A stretch of 64,000 bases of DNA from the NCBI RefSeq assembly GCF_026735165.1, contig NZ_JAPQES010000006.1, forward strand, positions 1-64,000, given 5' to 3'. Positions 9,245 through 19,677 of the stretch are shown piece by piece (within the stretch, counting starts at the first letter, position 1; each line of letters begins with the position of its first letter). The notes under the pieces are model-generated. The model was not told where the DNA came from. It searched no databases and worked only from the letters and a program-made list of their open reading frames with translations. Source of the DNA: Clostridium ganghwense. GTDB taxonomy: Bacteria; Bacillota; Clostridia; Clostridiales; Clostridiaceae. Made by a program: the position numbers and the translations under genes.

Positions 9245-10915
9245 CTAGAAAAGTCCCTCTATAGTTCCATCTTCTAATATATCCATCCTATTTGCAGCTG
9301 GTACCTTAGGTAACCCCGGCATAGTCATAACATTTCCTGTTAAAACTACAATAAATCCTGCTCCACTTGAAACCCTTACTTCTCTAACACTCATATCAAA
9401 ATCCTTTGGTTTTCCCAAAAGCTGTGGATTATCAGAAAGAGAATATTGTGTTTTCGCTACACATATAGGTAACTTAGCTAATCCTAATTTTTCAATATCT
9501 TTAATTTGCTTTTCCGCTGCTTTAGTATATGAAACACCATTAGCACCATAGATTTCTCTAGCAATAATATTCATTTTATCTTTTATAGGTAATTCTTTTT
9601 CATATAAACATTTAAATCTGCTTTCTTTATTTTCTAATACATTTAAAACTTTCTCAGCAAGAGGTATTCCACCTTCTCCACCTTTTTCCCATACTTCAGC
9701 AAGTGCAACATCTACTCCTAAGTCATTACAGAAACTTTCTATATATTCTACCTCTTCTTGGCTATCTGTAACAAACTTATTTATAGCTACTACTACTGGC
9801 ACACCATATTTTTTAATATTTTCTATTTGTTTCTCTAAGTTACCAATACCTTTAGATAGTTTTTCTACATCCGGATTGCTTAATTCATCTTTAGAAGCTC
9901 CACCGTGATGCTTCAATGCTCTTATTGTGGCAACTATAACAACACAATCAGGTTTTAATTCTCCATATCTACATTTTATATCTAAAAATTTCTCTGCACC
10001 AAGATCAGCACCAAATCCTGCTTCTGTTATTGCATAGTCTCCAAGTTTCAAAGCCATTTTAGTTGCTAAAATACTGTTACATCCATGAGCAATATTTGCA
10101 AAAGGTCCACCATGAATTATTGCAGGGGTATTTTCCAAAGTTTGAACAAGATTAGGTTTTACAGCATCTTTCATTAGAAGACCCATAGCTCCTTGAACTC
10201 CAAGTTCTCTGCAATATACAGGTTCTCCATCAAGATTATATCCAATAAGAATATTTCCCATTCTTTCTTTTAAATCCATTAAGTCATTTGCTAAACAAAG
10301 AATAGCCATTATTTCCGAAGCAACAGTTATCATAAATCCATCTTCTCTAAGAAATCCATTAGGTTTTCCACCCATACCTACTACAATATGACGAAGAGCT
10401 CTATCATTCATATCCATAACTCTTTTAAATATAATACGTCTTGAATCAATTCTAAGGGCATTTCCTTGATGTATATGGTTATCTATAGCTGCTGCAAGTA
10501 AATTATTTGCTGCCGTTATAGCATGCATATCTCCTGTAAAATGTAAATTAATATCTTCCATAGGAACTACTTGAGAATATCCTCCCCCAGCTGCTCCTCC
10601 TTTTATGCCAAATACAGGACCAAGAGATGGTTCTCTTAAAGCAATTACAGAATTTTTATTTAATTTACATAAAGCCTGACCTAGTCCTACTGTAACAGTA
10701 GATTTACCTTCTCCTGCTGGTGTTGGATTTATTGCAGTTACAAGTACTAATTTTCCATCTTTTTTATCATTTTCTCTTTTTAGTACATCTAATGATATCT
10801 TGCACTTATACTTACCATAAAGCTCTATATCATCATCTTTTAAACCTATTTTTTCAGCAATCTCTACTATCGGTTTCATATTAGCACTTTGTGCAATTTC
10901 TATATCACTTTTCAT
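9245..10915 (-). CDS. fhs: Formate--tetrahydrofolate ligase
   Basis: This ATP-dependent enzyme of 556 residues makes 10-formyl-tetrahydrofolate from formate, feeding purine synthesis and one-carbon metabolism in clostridia. The P-loop [16 protein letters not shown] (about 63-78) and the family blocks [22 protein letters not shown] (positions about 94-115), FTGDMHAI and [13 protein letters not shown] are all present. The length is standard. It is monocistronic; the leader (10916-11032) has several short inverted repeats but no riboswitch that I recognise. Confidence 0.97.
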   Translation of the reverse strand: MKSDIEIAQSANMKPIVEIAEKIGLKDDDIELYGKYKCKISLDVLKRENDKKDGKLVLVTAINPTPAGEGKSTVTVGLGQALCKLNKNSVIALREPSLGPVFGIKGGAAGGGYSQVVPMEDINLHFTGDMHAITAANNLLAAAIDNHIHQGNALRIDSRRIIFKRVMDMNDRALRHIVVGMGGKPNGFLREDGFMITVASEIMAILCLANDLMDLKERMGNILIGYNLDGEPVYCRELGVQGAMGLLMKDAVKPNLVQTLENTPAIIHGGPFANIAHGCNSILATKMALKLGDYAITEAGFGADLGAEKFLDIKCRYGELKPDCVVIVATIRALKHHGGASKDELSNPDVEKLSKGIGNLEKQIENIKKYGVPVVVAINKFVTDSQEEVEYIESFCNDLGVDVALAEVWEKGGEGGIPLAEKVLNVLENKESRFKCLYEKELPIKDKMNIIAREIYGANGVSYTKAAEKQIKDIEKLGLAKLPICVAKTQYSLSDNPQLLGKPKDFDMSVREVRVSSGAGFIVVLTGNVMTMPGLPKVPAANRMDILEDGTIEGLF

Positions 10916-11032
10916 CTTTACAGCACCCCTTTATTAATTAAAACTTAGATTGAGATAGAGTTCATACTCCCTCTGAATGTTAGTTGAAATTATCCAGCAA
11001 CTTAGTTTCACTAAACTGTCAGATAAAAATTA

Positions 11033-11061
11033 GCAGGAATATATAGTTCCCATATTCCTGC
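11033..11061 (-). terminator. Terminator of the thioesterase gene
   Basis: A 10-base stem (GCAGGAATAT with ATATTCCTGC) is followed by a T-rich stretch on the minus strand, 20 bases after the stop codon. Confidence 0.65.
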
Positions 11062-11083
11062 ATACTTATCCCTTTATAAATCA

Positions 11084-11470
11084 TTATTTTTGAATTTTTT
11101 CAATAAATTTCTCTTCATTTATTATGTATCTAGTATGTGTTCCTTCTCCTATTTTTGCAACTTCATCATAAGCTTCAACTTCGAAAAGTAATTTTTTACC
11201 TTCAACTTTCTTTAATGTAGATACACATTTTACTTTCATACCTATTGGAGTTGCTTTCATATGCTTTACATTAATTTCTATACCAACAGTTGCATGTCCC
11301 TCTGGTAAATTATCTTTTATACTTGTTTGAGCCGTGTTTTCCATTAATGCAATCATAGCAGGTGTTGCATATACATCCACTAATCCTGATCCTATTTTTT
11401 TCGCAGAATCATCTTCCTTTACAACAATTTCAATTATCCCTTTTGTGCCTTCTTGTAAATTAAGTTCCAT
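11084..11470 (-). CDS. Hotdog-fold thioesterase, FlK-like
   Basis: This small 128-residue protein resembles single-domain hotdog thioesterases related to the fluoroacetyl-CoA thioesterase FlK. The block ATPAMIALMENTAQ at about residues 36-49, the central helix with a Glu, and TVGIEINVKHMKATPIG are typical of that group. These enzymes hydrolyse acyl-CoA; the substrate here cannot be told. It stands alone between fhs and ftsH with its own terminator. The family assignment is fairly sure, the specificity unknown. Confidence 0.8.
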   Translation of the reverse strand: MELNLQEGTKGIIEIVVKEDDSAKKIGSGLVDVYATPAMIALMENTAQTSIKDNLPEGHATVGIEINVKHMKATPIGMKVKCVSTLKKVEGKKLLFEVEAYDEVAKIGEGTHTRYIINEEKFIEKIQK

Positions 11471-11589
11471 ATAATCACCCTTTCAAAATAATTATTATAT
11501 ATAAATAAAGCTATGACTTTATTATATCTATTTAATTTAAAGCTATATAAATTAGAATTATTTACCGTTAATACCTTAATTATAATTAA

Positions 11590-11635
11590 AAAAAAACAAA
11601 AAGTATAGGGTCACAATTATACTCCCTATACTTTT
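11590..11635 (-). terminator. ftsH terminator
   Basis: A 12-base perfect stem (AAAAGTATAGGG with CCCTATACTTTT) is followed by TGTTTTTTTTT on the minus strand. Confidence 0.85.
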
Positions 11636-11640
11636 CACTT

Positions 11641-13506
11641 TTATATTTCTGTTGTATCTTCTTTTATTAAATTTATTTTATCTACAGCTTCTTCGTTCTT
11701 ATTATTGGTTCCTTCTACTATTGCATTAAATTCTTCTGCACCAATTTTTTCTTTTTCAAGAAGCGTTTGGGCTACATCATGAAGCTTATCTTCATGTTCT
11801 TTTAATATGTTCTCTGCTCTTTTATAAGCCTCATCTACTAAACTTTTCACTTCTTTATCTATTTCAGAAGCAACTTCTTCGCTATAATTCTTTGCTTTTC
11901 CTATATCTCTACCTAAGAATACTTCATCATGGCCACTTCCAAAAGTTATAGTTCCAAGTTTTTCACTCATACCATATTCCATTATCATTTTTCTAGCAAC
12001 AATAGAAACTCTCTGTATATCATTAGAAGCACCTGTGCTAATATCTCCAATTATCATTTTTTCTGCAACTCTTCCACCTAAAAGTCCAACCATTTCATCT
12101 TTTAATTTTGATTTAGAAGTATAAGCTGTATCCTTTTCTGGAAGATGCATAGTATATCCTCCTGCCATACCTCTAGGAATTATACTAATTTCATGAACTG
12201 GATCAGAATGTGGAGTAAATCTCATAACAATAGCATGACCTGCTTCATGATATGCTGTAAGTTTTCTATCCTCTTCATCTACAACTCTACTCTTCTTCTC
12301 AGGTCCTGCTATAACTCTAGTTATAGCTTCTTCGAGTTCTTCCATTCCTATTACTTTTTTATCATTTCTAACTGCAAGTAAAGCAGCTTCATTCATTAAG
12401 TTTTCAAGGTCAGCTCCTACAAACCCAGGAGTTCTTTTTGCCAAAACATTAAGTTTAACTTCATCTGACAATGGTTTACTTTTAATATGAACTTTTAATA
12501 TTTCTTCTCTACCCTTTACATCTGGAGCGCCTATTAAAATTTGTCTATCAAATCTACCTGGTCTCAAAAGTGCTTTATCTAATATATCTGGTCTATTTGT
12601 AGCAGCTATTAAAATTATACCTTCATTTACTCCAAATCCATCCATTTCAACTAGCAATTGATTCAAAGTTTGTTCTCTCTCATCATGACCGCCGCCAAGA
12701 CCTGCTCCTCTTTGTCTACCAACCGCATCAATTTCATCAATGAATATTATACACGGAGAATTCTTTTTTGCCTGCTCAAATAAATCTCTAACTCTTGATG
12801 CACCAACACCAACAAACATTTCAACAAAGTCTGAACCAGATATACTAAAAAATGGTACTCCTGCTTCTCCAGCTATAGCTTTTGCAAGAAGAGTTTTACC
12901 TGTTCCTGGAGGTCCTACAAGAAGCACTCCTTTAGGAATTCTAGCTCCCATTTCTAAATATCGTTTCGGTTGCTTCAGAAAATCAACTATTTCCTCTAAC
13001 TCTGCTTTTTCTTCATCTGCACCAGCTACATCCTTAAAAGTTACCTTCTGTTTATCCGGCGTGGCCATCTTAGCTCTACTTTTACCAAAATTCATTACTC
13101 CTCTATTGCCACCGCCACCCTGTGACTGCTGCATAAACATAAACCAAAATCCGACTAACATAAGTATTAAAATTATGGTTGGAAGCCAATTTATCCACAT
13201 AGGTACTGAAGTTGGTCTTTCAAATCTAACGTCTACTTTAATATCCGGGTTATCATTTATAAGATCAATCAACAGATTTTCTGGAATTACCGCTTCAAAT
13301 TGAGTTTTGTCTTTATCCTTTAATTCACCAATGACTGTCCTTCTATCTTGTTTAACTTCAACTCTAGATACATTATCTTCTATCCAGTATTTTTTGAATT
13401 GATCATATGAAATTAAACTAGCATTTTTATTTGTTTCAACTAACGCTAAAGCCGCTAGTATAACCATCATAAATACAATTATCCAGGCTGTTGCACTTTT
13501 TTTCAC
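11641..13506 (-). CDS. ftsH: ATP-dependent zinc metalloprotease FtsH
   Basis: FtsH is a membrane-anchored AAA+ protease that degrades membrane and regulatory proteins. Two N-terminal membrane segments flank an external loop; then come Walker A GPPGTGKT, Walker [10 protein letters not shown], the second region of homology ([19 protein letters not shown]), and the zinc site HEAGH in the C-terminal peptidase domain. I chose the GTG at 13506 because GGGGGG lies 7 bases upstream; the in-frame ATG 8 codons earlier (13530) has no ribosome binding site. The product is 621 residues. It follows hpt and tilS as in many Firmicutes. Confidence 0.96.
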   Translation of the reverse strand: MKKSATAWIIVFMMVILAALALVETNKNASLISYDQFKKYWIEDNVSRVEVKQDRRTVIGELKDKDKTQFEAVIPENLLIDLINDNPDIKVDVRFERPTSVPMWINWLPTIILILMLVGFWFMFMQQSQGGGGNRGVMNFGKSRAKMATPDKQKVTFKDVAGADEEKAELEEIVDFLKQPKRYLEMGARIPKGVLLVGPPGTGKTLLAKAIAGEAGVPFFSISGSDFVEMFVGVGASRVRDLFEQAKKNSPCIIFIDEIDAVGRQRGAGLGGGHDEREQTLNQLLVEMDGFGVNEGIILIAATNRPDILDKALLRPGRFDRQILIGAPDVKGREEILKVHIKSKPLSDEVKLNVLAKRTPGFVGADLENLMNEAALLAVRNDKKVIGMEELEEAITRVIAGPEKKSRVVDEEDRKLTAYHEAGHAIVMRFTPHSDPVHEISIIPRGMAGGYTMHLPEKDTAYTSKSKLKDEMVGLLGGRVAEKMIIGDISTGASNDIQRVSIVARKMIMEYGMSEKLGTITFGSGHDEVFLGRDIGKAKNYSEEVASEIDKEVKSLVDEAYKRAENILKEHEDKLHDVAQTLLEKEKIGAEEFNAIVEGTNNKNEEAVDKINLIKEDTTEI

Positions 13507-13592
13507 ATTAACGCCCCCCATCTTTTTCATATTCTAGTAGTTTTACATAAAATTTTATCATATCGAATTTTCCTTTACAATAATAGTAATTA

Positions 13593-14132
13593 TTATTTTT
13601 TGTAAACTTCTTCTTTTAGTATTCCTATATAAGGTAGGTTTCTATACTTCTCTGCATAATCTAAACCATAACCAACTAAAAAGTAGTTAGGAACATCATA
13701 TCCTAAATATTTAACTTCAATATCAACTTCTCTTCTTTCAGGCTTGTTTAAAAGACAAGCTATTTCTACACTTGTTGGATTTTTTGCCTTTAGATAGTTT
13801 ATTAGATATCTTAATGTTATTCCTGAATCAATTATATCTTCTACTATAAGCACATCTTTATTTTCTATCTCAAAATCCAAATCCTTAAGTATTCTAACTA
13901 CACCTGAGCTTTCACTTGAATCACCATAACTTGAAACAGCCATGAAATCCATTTTGCAAGGAATATTTATTCTCTTCATAAGTTCTGCCATAAAAGGAAC
14001 CGATCCTTTAAGTACTCCAATAAGGATAAGATCTTTATCTTTATAATCTTCGCTAATCCTATTTCCAATTCCTCTTATTTTTTCACTTAATTCTTCTTCA
14101 CTTAGCAACACTCTTTCAATGTCTTTGTTCAT
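13593..14132 (-). CDS. hpt: Hypoxanthine phosphoribosyltransferase
   Basis: This purine-salvage enzyme transfers phosphoribose from PRPP to hypoxanthine or guanine. The PRPP-binding loop VLIVEDIIDSGIT and the conserved GVLKGSVPF and KMDFMAVSSYG blocks are present. The start at 14132 gives 179 residues, the usual length, and has GAGAGG upstream; the longer in-frame reading to 14186 would overlap tilS and has no such site. Tight linkage to tilS (4-base gap) and ftsH is the widely conserved tilS-hpt-ftsH order. Confidence 0.96.
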   Translation of the reverse strand: MNKDIERVLLSEEELSEKIRGIGNRISEDYKDKDLILIGVLKGSVPFMAELMKRINIPCKMDFMAVSSYGDSSESSGVVRILKDLDFEIENKDVLIVEDIIDSGITLRYLINYLKAKNPTSVEIACLLNKPERREVDIEVKYLGYDVPNYFLVGYGLDYAEKYRNLPYIGILKEEVYKK

Positions 14133-14136
14133 ACTA

Positions 14137-15522
14137 TTATTCCTCTCTTTCAATTTTAATTTGTAGTATATTTTGGGTGTTTTCATCTGTTTTAAATTTG
14201 TTACTTATCCTATATCCAACTACCCAAGCTATTTCTTCTCCAAAACATATAAGAGGTATATTATCTCTTTCATCTTTTGGAATTTTTAAATCTATAAATA
14301 AATCTTTTAATTTTTTACTTCCTTTCATTCCTAATGGAGTAATTTTATCCCCATTTTTCCTATACCTTAATTTTATATCTCCACTTATTTTATCATAGTC
14401 AAAATATTTAATTAACTTATTTGGTTTTAAATCTAAAGAAATATCGTCTTCTATTAACCTCAAGCTTATATTTAAACCCATTTCCTCTAAATTATTCTGA
14501 TTATCTATACTTAATTTATACTCTTCATTGTTACTTACTTTATTATTTTTTCTTATATATAAATGTATATCTCCATAGTTATTTAATACTTCTATATTAT
14601 TAGGAAGCATAATTACCTTACCTGTAGAATGTTTTTGAATATTTATAATATCATAAATATGTATTTTTTCAACATTACGTAGATCTCCTTTAAGGTCATT
14701 TAAAGCCATTCTTACTATTCTAGTTAAAATAGACTCATCTTCTTCAAAAGCTTCCTTATATATTATAACCTTTTCTCTATTACTTTTACAATATTTTCTA
14801 TATTTTTGCAAAGAAACTTCATTTATATAATTATTATCTTTTTTCATTGTATCAGCTAGCCTATTTAATACCTTAACTATATCTTTGTTGAAATTTTGCT
14901 CTATATATGGAATCAATTCAAGACGTATCTTATTTCTTGTAAATATATTTTCTAAATTAGTTTTATCAATTCTTGCATTTAAATTATTAATCAGACAATA
15001 ATGTTCTATTTCTTTTCTACTTATATGTAGTATTGGTCTTACATAAATATCATCTCTAACAGCTTTAATACCTACCAAGCCTTCCATTCCCGTTCCTCTT
15101 ATTATTCTCATAAGAACAGTTTCAGCTTGATCATTAGCATTATGTGCTACAGCTATTTTTTGACCATCTATTTTATGTAAAATTTCATTAAAAAATTCAT
15201 ATCTAACTTCTCTTCCAGCCAGCTCACAAGAAATATTTTTTTCCTTAGATAATTTATGTACATCAACTCTTTTAACAAAACATTCTATCCCTATACTTTT
15301 ACAGAATTCTTTAACATATTCCTCATCTTTATAAGCTTCCTCTCCTCTTAAACAGTGATTAACATGAGCACCCACTAGAGTAATATCTAACTCATTCTTT
15401 AAAGTATATAAAATATGTAAAAGGCAAATAGAATCCGGTCCTCCTGAAACGGCTACTACAACCTTGTCACTTCTATTAAACATTTTATTTTCTCGTATAG
15501 TTTCTATCACTTTATTTATCAC
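14137..15522 (-). CDS. tilS: tRNA(Ile)-lysidine synthetase
   Basis: TilS converts C34 of the CAU-anticodon tRNA-Ile to lysidine, which is essential for reading AUA. The N-terminal PP-loop ATPase motif SGGPDS, the TLVGAHVNHCLRG block and AHNANDQAETVLMRIIRGTG identify it; the C-terminal half is the less conserved tRNA-binding domain. I prefer the GTG at 15522, 8 bases after AGGAG; the in-frame GTG at 15531 overlaps the ribosome binding site. The product is 461 residues. Confidence 0.95.
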   Translation of the reverse strand: MINKVIETIRENKMFNRSDKVVVAVSGGPDSICLLHILYTLKNELDITLVGAHVNHCLRGEEAYKDEEYVKEFCKSIGIECFVKRVDVHKLSKEKNISCELAGREVRYEFFNEILHKIDGQKIAVAHNANDQAETVLMRIIRGTGMEGLVGIKAVRDDIYVRPILHISRKEIEHYCLINNLNARIDKTNLENIFTRNKIRLELIPYIEQNFNKDIVKVLNRLADTMKKDNNYINEVSLQKYRKYCKSNREKVIIYKEAFEEDESILTRIVRMALNDLKGDLRNVEKIHIYDIINIQKHSTGKVIMLPNNIEVLNNYGDIHLYIRKNNKVSNNEEYKLSIDNQNNLEEMGLNISLRLIEDDISLDLKPNKLIKYFDYDKISGDIKLRYRKNGDKITPLGMKGSKKLKDLFIDLKIPKDERDNIPLICFGEEIAWVVGYRISNKFKTDENTQNILQIKIEREE

Positions 15523-15596
15523 TTTTAACACTCCTACATATAGCTTTATAACATCATTTTATTATATCATAGAATCCTTATTCAGTATAAAATAAT

Positions 15597-15637
15597 AGTA
15601 GAGAATGAAAATTAATTAATTTATCATTCTCCACTTT
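15597..15637 (-). terminator. spoIIE terminator
   Basis: GGAGAATGA pairs with TCATTCTC around an AT-rich, partly self-complementary centre (AAATTAATTAATTT), directly downstream of spoIIE on the minus strand. Confidence 0.6.
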
Positions 15638-15660
15638 ACTAGTATAGACTATTTTTTAAG

Positions 15661-18060
15661 CTAATATAAACTATAAATTTTAGAAACTATGGCTGTCATA
15701 TCATCTTTAACCTTTCCCCCACTTAATTCTTTAGCTTTTTCAATAAGACCATCTACCAATTCCTTAGGATTATTAGTAGTACTTTCTTTTAAGTAGTCAA
15801 CTACCCACTCAACCTTTCCTGCATTATTTATATCATAATCTAACACACCATCACTTAACATAAGAATTACATCACCGTTTTTAATTTTCGTATTAATCAC
15901 ATCTACATCAACTTTATCTAAAACACCTATTGGTAAACTCCTAGAACTTATTACATCAACCTTATTTCCAGATTTTATAAAACTAGCCACTGCACCAACC
16001 TTCATGAAACTTACATTTCCAGAATATAAATCTAAATTGTATAAATCTAATGTTGAAAATTTTTCATCCTCAGAAAATTTTAAAGTCATTATTGTATTCA
16101 CAGTATTTATAGCTGTAGTTTTACTTAGACCTGCATTTGTAAATTTCTCCATCATTTCAACTGCAGCTTTACTCTCTCTCCCCGCTTCTGGTCCTGATCC
16201 CATACCATCACTTATAACACACATATATCCTCCATCTACGGTTTTTCCAAAGTTATAACTATCACCACTGTATTTTTCTCCATTTTTACACTGCCTACTA
16301 GCATATGATGCTGCATAAAATTTGGGTGTTTCCTCAAAAGTAACAGTACATTCACCAGTTTCAGGATCTATAATACATCCCTCATCACTAACACACATAA
16401 GTCTTTCAGAAACCTCATTCATTAAAGGCAGTATCTTTTTTACACACAGTTGAGTACCTCCACAAGAATTCAAAGACATTTTTATTATCAACCTATCATT
16501 CTTATCTCGGAAACAGAAAATATCATTAAACTTAATACTCTTATTATCTAAAATTTTCCTAATCCTTTTTTCTGCTTCATTATCAATTTTTACGTCAGAA
16601 TTAAACTCCTCCATTACTTCCTTCAAACAATTAGCCATACCATCTATTTGTCCTGCTAAAATTTCTCTACCTTCACTTAATCTTTTTCTCCACATTTCTT
16701 TTATTATGTGGCTGTTAACTATATCTTCTGTATTCTTTAATAATGTACTTCTTTTGATACATTTTCTATCTATTTCTCTAGGTATTTTATTCTTTTTACC
16801 TTCTTCTGAATTTTGTATAAGCTCTCCAAAAGCAGCATAAGTGTAGTATGCCTCTTTTTTCCAACATGTATCATTCATACTACAATTACTACATACTCTA
16901 TCAGCAAGATTTTCAATTAATCCAGTGCTTTTATTTTTCATCACTAATTTATCATTATCAGCTAAATCAATCAGAGTATCTGACATATTATACAACACAT
17001 CAGAAAAATTATCTAATCTTTTAAGAAGTAAATTTTTAATTTTATCAACACTGTTTTTGTTTAAATATTCTTGCTTTTTCTCCCAATCTAATTCTAAATT
17101 TATTTTCATATATATTTTACTTGGTATAACTAAAAAAATTATTTCAGCTACTAATATCTCTATAAATTTAAATTCTAATCCAATATTTGAATACAACATT
17201 AATATAAAAAAAGTTATACCATAAGCAAATCCACTAATCCATTTTCCAATATCTTTGAAAATCCCAGCAATAAGTCCACATAATCCATATACACCTACGA
17301 ATATAATTAAATTATTAGATGAAATACCTATAATTGCACCAACAGCAATTCCACTAGCTGCTCCTACTGTACTTCCATTTATATAACTTACCATTAAAAT
17401 AAATGTTAAAGCTAAAATATTTCTCAAAGAAACTGATGCTATATTTAATCCCCATGTTCCTGATATAATCAATGAAAATACAATGGTCATGCTAATAATT
17501 TCTTCACTACTAAATAAATGTTTTGTTCTAAATTTTTTAATGCATATTATAGAACGTTCAAGAATAAAATATAATGGAATTATACAGATAATTTGAAGAA
17601 AAGAACTTAAAAAAGCTACTTTAATAGTTAGACTTCTTATTAAGAATTCACTTGCTATCAATTCTGCAAATATTATACTAAAAACTACTGACAATCTCAC
17701 TTTCTTAGCTTTTCCTTCTAACATATACGCTGAAATTGTAATAGTTCCAATAACTATTAAATATCCTGGTAAATTATTAATCTTACTATATATTGAAATG
17801 TACCCAGCTAAAGTTCCACATGCTGTAGAAATAAAAGAACTTTCTTCCTTATATAAGGACATAGCTATCAAAAATGCTACGCCAAAAGGCGCCATTGAAT
17901 TTTCCACATTAAGTAATAAAACTCTACTTATTAACACAGAAACCATAAAATAAATCAGGCCTCTTAGTAATTCAGTGGTTTCAATTTTCTTTTTATCTTT
18001 TTTATCTTTACTAGCTTTTTTAAACCTTTTATAAGGAAATATATCAGCTCCATATTGCAT
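15661..18060 (-). CDS. spoIIE: Stage II sporulation protein E, membrane PP2C phosphatase
   Basis: SpoIIE dephosphorylates SpoIIAA in the forespore, releasing sigma-F, and takes part in the polar septum. The 799 residues comprise an N-terminal membrane domain with about ten hydrophobic segments (residues about 30-310), a central regulatory part with Cys-rich stretches (CSNCSMNDTCW), and a C-terminal PP2C phosphatase domain with ISDGMGSGPEAG and VILMLSDGVLDYD, the metal-binding Asp motifs. The ATG follows GGGGGG. It lies upstream of tilS as in Bacillus. I saw no clear Spo0A box upstream. Confidence 0.96.
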   Translation of the reverse strand: MQYGADIFPYKRFKKASKDKKDKKKIETTELLRGLIYFMVSVLISRVLLLNVENSMAPFGVAFLIAMSLYKEESSFISTACGTLAGYISIYSKINNLPGYLIVIGTITISAYMLEGKAKKVRLSVVFSIIFAELIASEFLIRSLTIKVAFLSSFLQIICIIPLYFILERSIICIKKFRTKHLFSSEEIISMTIVFSLIISGTWGLNIASVSLRNILALTFILMVSYINGSTVGAASGIAVGAIIGISSNNLIIFVGVYGLCGLIAGIFKDIGKWISGFAYGITFFILMLYSNIGLEFKFIEILVAEIIFLVIPSKIYMKINLELDWEKKQEYLNKNSVDKIKNLLLKRLDNFSDVLYNMSDTLIDLADNDKLVMKNKSTGLIENLADRVCSNCSMNDTCWKKEAYYTYAAFGELIQNSEEGKKNKIPREIDRKCIKRSTLLKNTEDIVNSHIIKEMWRKRLSEGREILAGQIDGMANCLKEVMEEFNSDVKIDNEAEKRIRKILDNKSIKFNDIFCFRDKNDRLIIKMSLNSCGGTQLCVKKILPLMNEVSERLMCVSDEGCIIDPETGECTVTFEETPKFYAASYASRQCKNGEKYSGDSYNFGKTVDGGYMCVISDGMGSGPEAGRESKAAVEMMEKFTNAGLSKTTAINTVNTIMTLKFSEDEKFSTLDLYNLDLYSGNVSFMKVGAVASFIKSGNKVDVISSRSLPIGVLDKVDVDVINTKIKNGDVILMLSDGVLDYDINNAGKVEWVVDYLKESTTNNPKELVDGLIEKAKELSGGKVKDDMTAIVSKIYSLY

Positions 18061-18228
18061 TTACATCCCCCCCAAGCTCTTTGATAATAATAATTATAAC
18101 AAAGCGTCCTGGAAATAAATGTAATTTAATGGTACAAGCTATATTTTTTCGTAAGACATTTTCTTTTATTTTTTTGTAATTTATTACCAATAATGATTTT
18201 TTTCATCTCACCTTTACTTATTTAAACA

Positions 18229-18260
18229 TAAAAAAATCCACAAATTAATTTGTGGATTTT
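18229..18260 (-). terminator. Terminator of the tRNA cluster
   Basis: A perfect palindrome (AAAATCCACAAATT and its complement) is followed by seven T residues on the minus strand, 22 bases after the last tRNA. Confidence 0.85.
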
Positions 18261-18282
18261 AACTGACATATTGTCAAAGTAA

Positions 18283-18358
<76 letters not shown>

Positions 18359-18363
18359 ATATT

Positions 18364-18452
18364 TGGTGCCGGAGACCGGACTTGAACCGGTACGGAGTGT
18401 TAGCTCCGCAGGATTTTAAGTCCTGTGCGTCTGCCGATTTCGCCACTCCGGC
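18364..18452 (-). tRNA. tRNA-Leu (TAA), copy 1
   Basis: An 89-base class II tRNA with a long variable arm, acceptor GCCGGAG/CTCCGGC, TAA anticodon (ACTTAAAAT) and encoded CCA. Confidence 0.95.
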
Positions 18453-18490
18453 GTATTTAAATATTACTTTTATTTATTAAATTTTAAATA

Positions 18491-18567
18491 TGGTAGCGGA
18501 AATAGGACTTGAACCTACGACACTCCGGGTATGAACCGAATGCTCTAGCCAGCTGAGCTATTCCGCC
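18491..18567 (-). tRNA. Elongator tRNA-Met (CAT), copy 1
   Basis: A 77-base cloverleaf with a CAT anticodon in GGTTCATACCC. It closely resembles bacillar elongator tRNA-Met and lacks the initiator marks. A lysidine-type tRNA-Ile is less likely from the body sequence. Confidence 0.9.
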
Positions 18568-18584
18568 ACATTATTAAAAGCTAA

Positions 18585-18660
<76 letters not shown>

Positions 18661-18665
18661 ATATT

Positions 18666-18754
18666 TGGTGCCGGAGACCGGACTTGAACCGGTACGGAGT
18701 GTTAGCTCCGCAGGATTTTAAGTCCTGTGCGTCTGCCGATTTCGCCACTCCGGC
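18666..18754 (-). tRNA. tRNA-Leu (TAA), copy 2
   Basis: Identical to copy 1, 302 bases further on, including the long variable arm. Confidence 0.95.
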
Positions 18755-18792
18755 GTATTTAAATATTACTTTTATTTATTAAATTTTAAATA

Positions 18793-18869
18793 TGGTAGCG
18801 GAAATAGGACTTGAACCTACGACACTCCGGGTATGAACCGAATGCTCTAGCCAGCTGAGCTATTCCGCC
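18793..18869 (-). tRNA. Elongator tRNA-Met (CAT), copy 2
   Basis: Identical to copy 1, 302 bases further on. Confidence 0.9.
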
Positions 18870-18886
18870 ACATTATTAAAAATTAA

Positions 18887-18962
<76 letters not shown>

Positions 18963-18967
18963 ATATT

Positions 18968-19056
18968 TGGTGCCGGAGACCGGACTTGAACCGGTACGGA
19001 GTGTTAGCTCCGCAGGATTTTAAGTCCTGTGCGTCTGCCGATTTCGCCACTCCGGC
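18968..19056 (-). tRNA. tRNA-Leu (TAA), copy 3, promoter-proximal
   Basis: The first gene of the transcript, identical in body to the other two Leu copies. Confidence 0.95.
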
Positions 19057-19072
19057 GTGTTACTATTTTTCC

Positions 19073-19099
19073 TGTCGTGTGAGGTGTTCCTCAGCGACA
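19073..19099 (-). other. Leader hairpin of the tRNA transcript
   Basis: TGTCG/CGACA and TGAGG/CCTCA arms form a GC-rich hairpin between the promoter and the first tRNA. It could guide processing; no family is recognised. Confidence 0.5.
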
Positions 19100-19105
19100 T
19101 AAACT

Positions 19106-19134
19106 ATTATATCTCAATACTATATAACTGTCAA
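19106..19134 (-). promoter_or_regulatory. Consensus promoter of the tRNA cluster
   Basis: TTGACA (19129-19134), 17 bases, TATAAT (19106-19111) on the minus strand: a perfect sigma-A consensus, fitting strong stable-RNA transcription. Confidence 0.9.
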
Positions 19135-19154
19135 CTACTTTTTTTAAAAAATTT

Positions 19155-19178
19155 AAAAGGACTATTTCTAGTCCTTTT
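19155..19178 (-). terminator. Terminator of the divIC/S1-protein unit
   Basis: AAAAGGACTA pairs with TAGTCCTTTT around a 4-base loop, 10 bases after the S1-protein stop, with T residues following on the minus strand. Confidence 0.75.
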
Positions 19179-19188
19179 ATATACTCCA

Positions 19189-19605
19189 TTAACCTTTTTT
19201 AGCATATTTGTTTCCTTTTACATTTTGATGCTTTTTTAAGTCTTGGAATCTTTCTTCACTATCTTTTAAAAATTTAGATATTGCATCTTCAAAGTTACCA
19301 CCACTTATCTTACTAGTCTTATTAGTTTTTTCTTTAGTCCAATCAATTTCTATAGGCTTTGAAGATTTTTTCTTTACCATTGCTTGCTTTATTGATAAAC
19401 TCAATCTTCCATTATCATCAACAGAAATTACTTTAACCTTTACTTTGTCTTGTTCTTTTAAATGTGCACTTATGTCTTTCACATATGTGTCTGCGACTTC
19501 AGATATGTGTACTAACCCAGTCTTTCCCTCCACTTCTACAAATGCTCCAAATTTCGTAATGTTAACTACTGTACCTTCTAAAATACTTCCTAATTTTAAG
19601 GCCAT
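19189..19605 (-). CDS. S1-domain RNA-binding protein (YabR-like)
   Basis: The 138-residue protein has one N-terminal S1 RNA-binding domain (residues 1-75: GSILEGTVVNITKFGAFVEV, GLVHISEVAD) and a charged C-terminal tail. Its place directly after divIC and before spoIIE is that of B. subtilis yabR, a general-stress-type S1 protein of uncertain role. A ribosome or mRNA contact is likely from the domain. AAGGAGG lies upstream at somewhat wide spacing. Confidence 0.9.
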   Translation of the reverse strand: MALKLGSILEGTVVNITKFGAFVEVEGKTGLVHISEVADTYVKDISAHLKEQDKVKVKVISVDDNGRLSLSIKQAMVKKKSSKPIEIDWTKEKTNKTSKISGGNFEDAISKFLKDSEERFQDLKKHQNVKGNKYAKKG

Positions 19606-19677
19606 GTTGATAAAATTCCTCCTTGATTTGTTTATATAATATAATAAATTTATATCTTAAATAATTAAAACCTAATT

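Noticed and set aside
10916-11032. Possible tetrahydrofolate riboswitch before fhs
   Set aside because: Several short inverted repeats exist, but the conserved THF aptamer core could not be found.
12740-13303. A 187-codon plus-strand ORF
   Set aside because: Lies wholly antisense to the conserved AAA+ domain of ftsH and has no homology-like features.
18061-18228. Spo0A box upstream of spoIIE
   Set aside because: A TGTC-containing segment is present but does not match the TGTCGAA box well enough.
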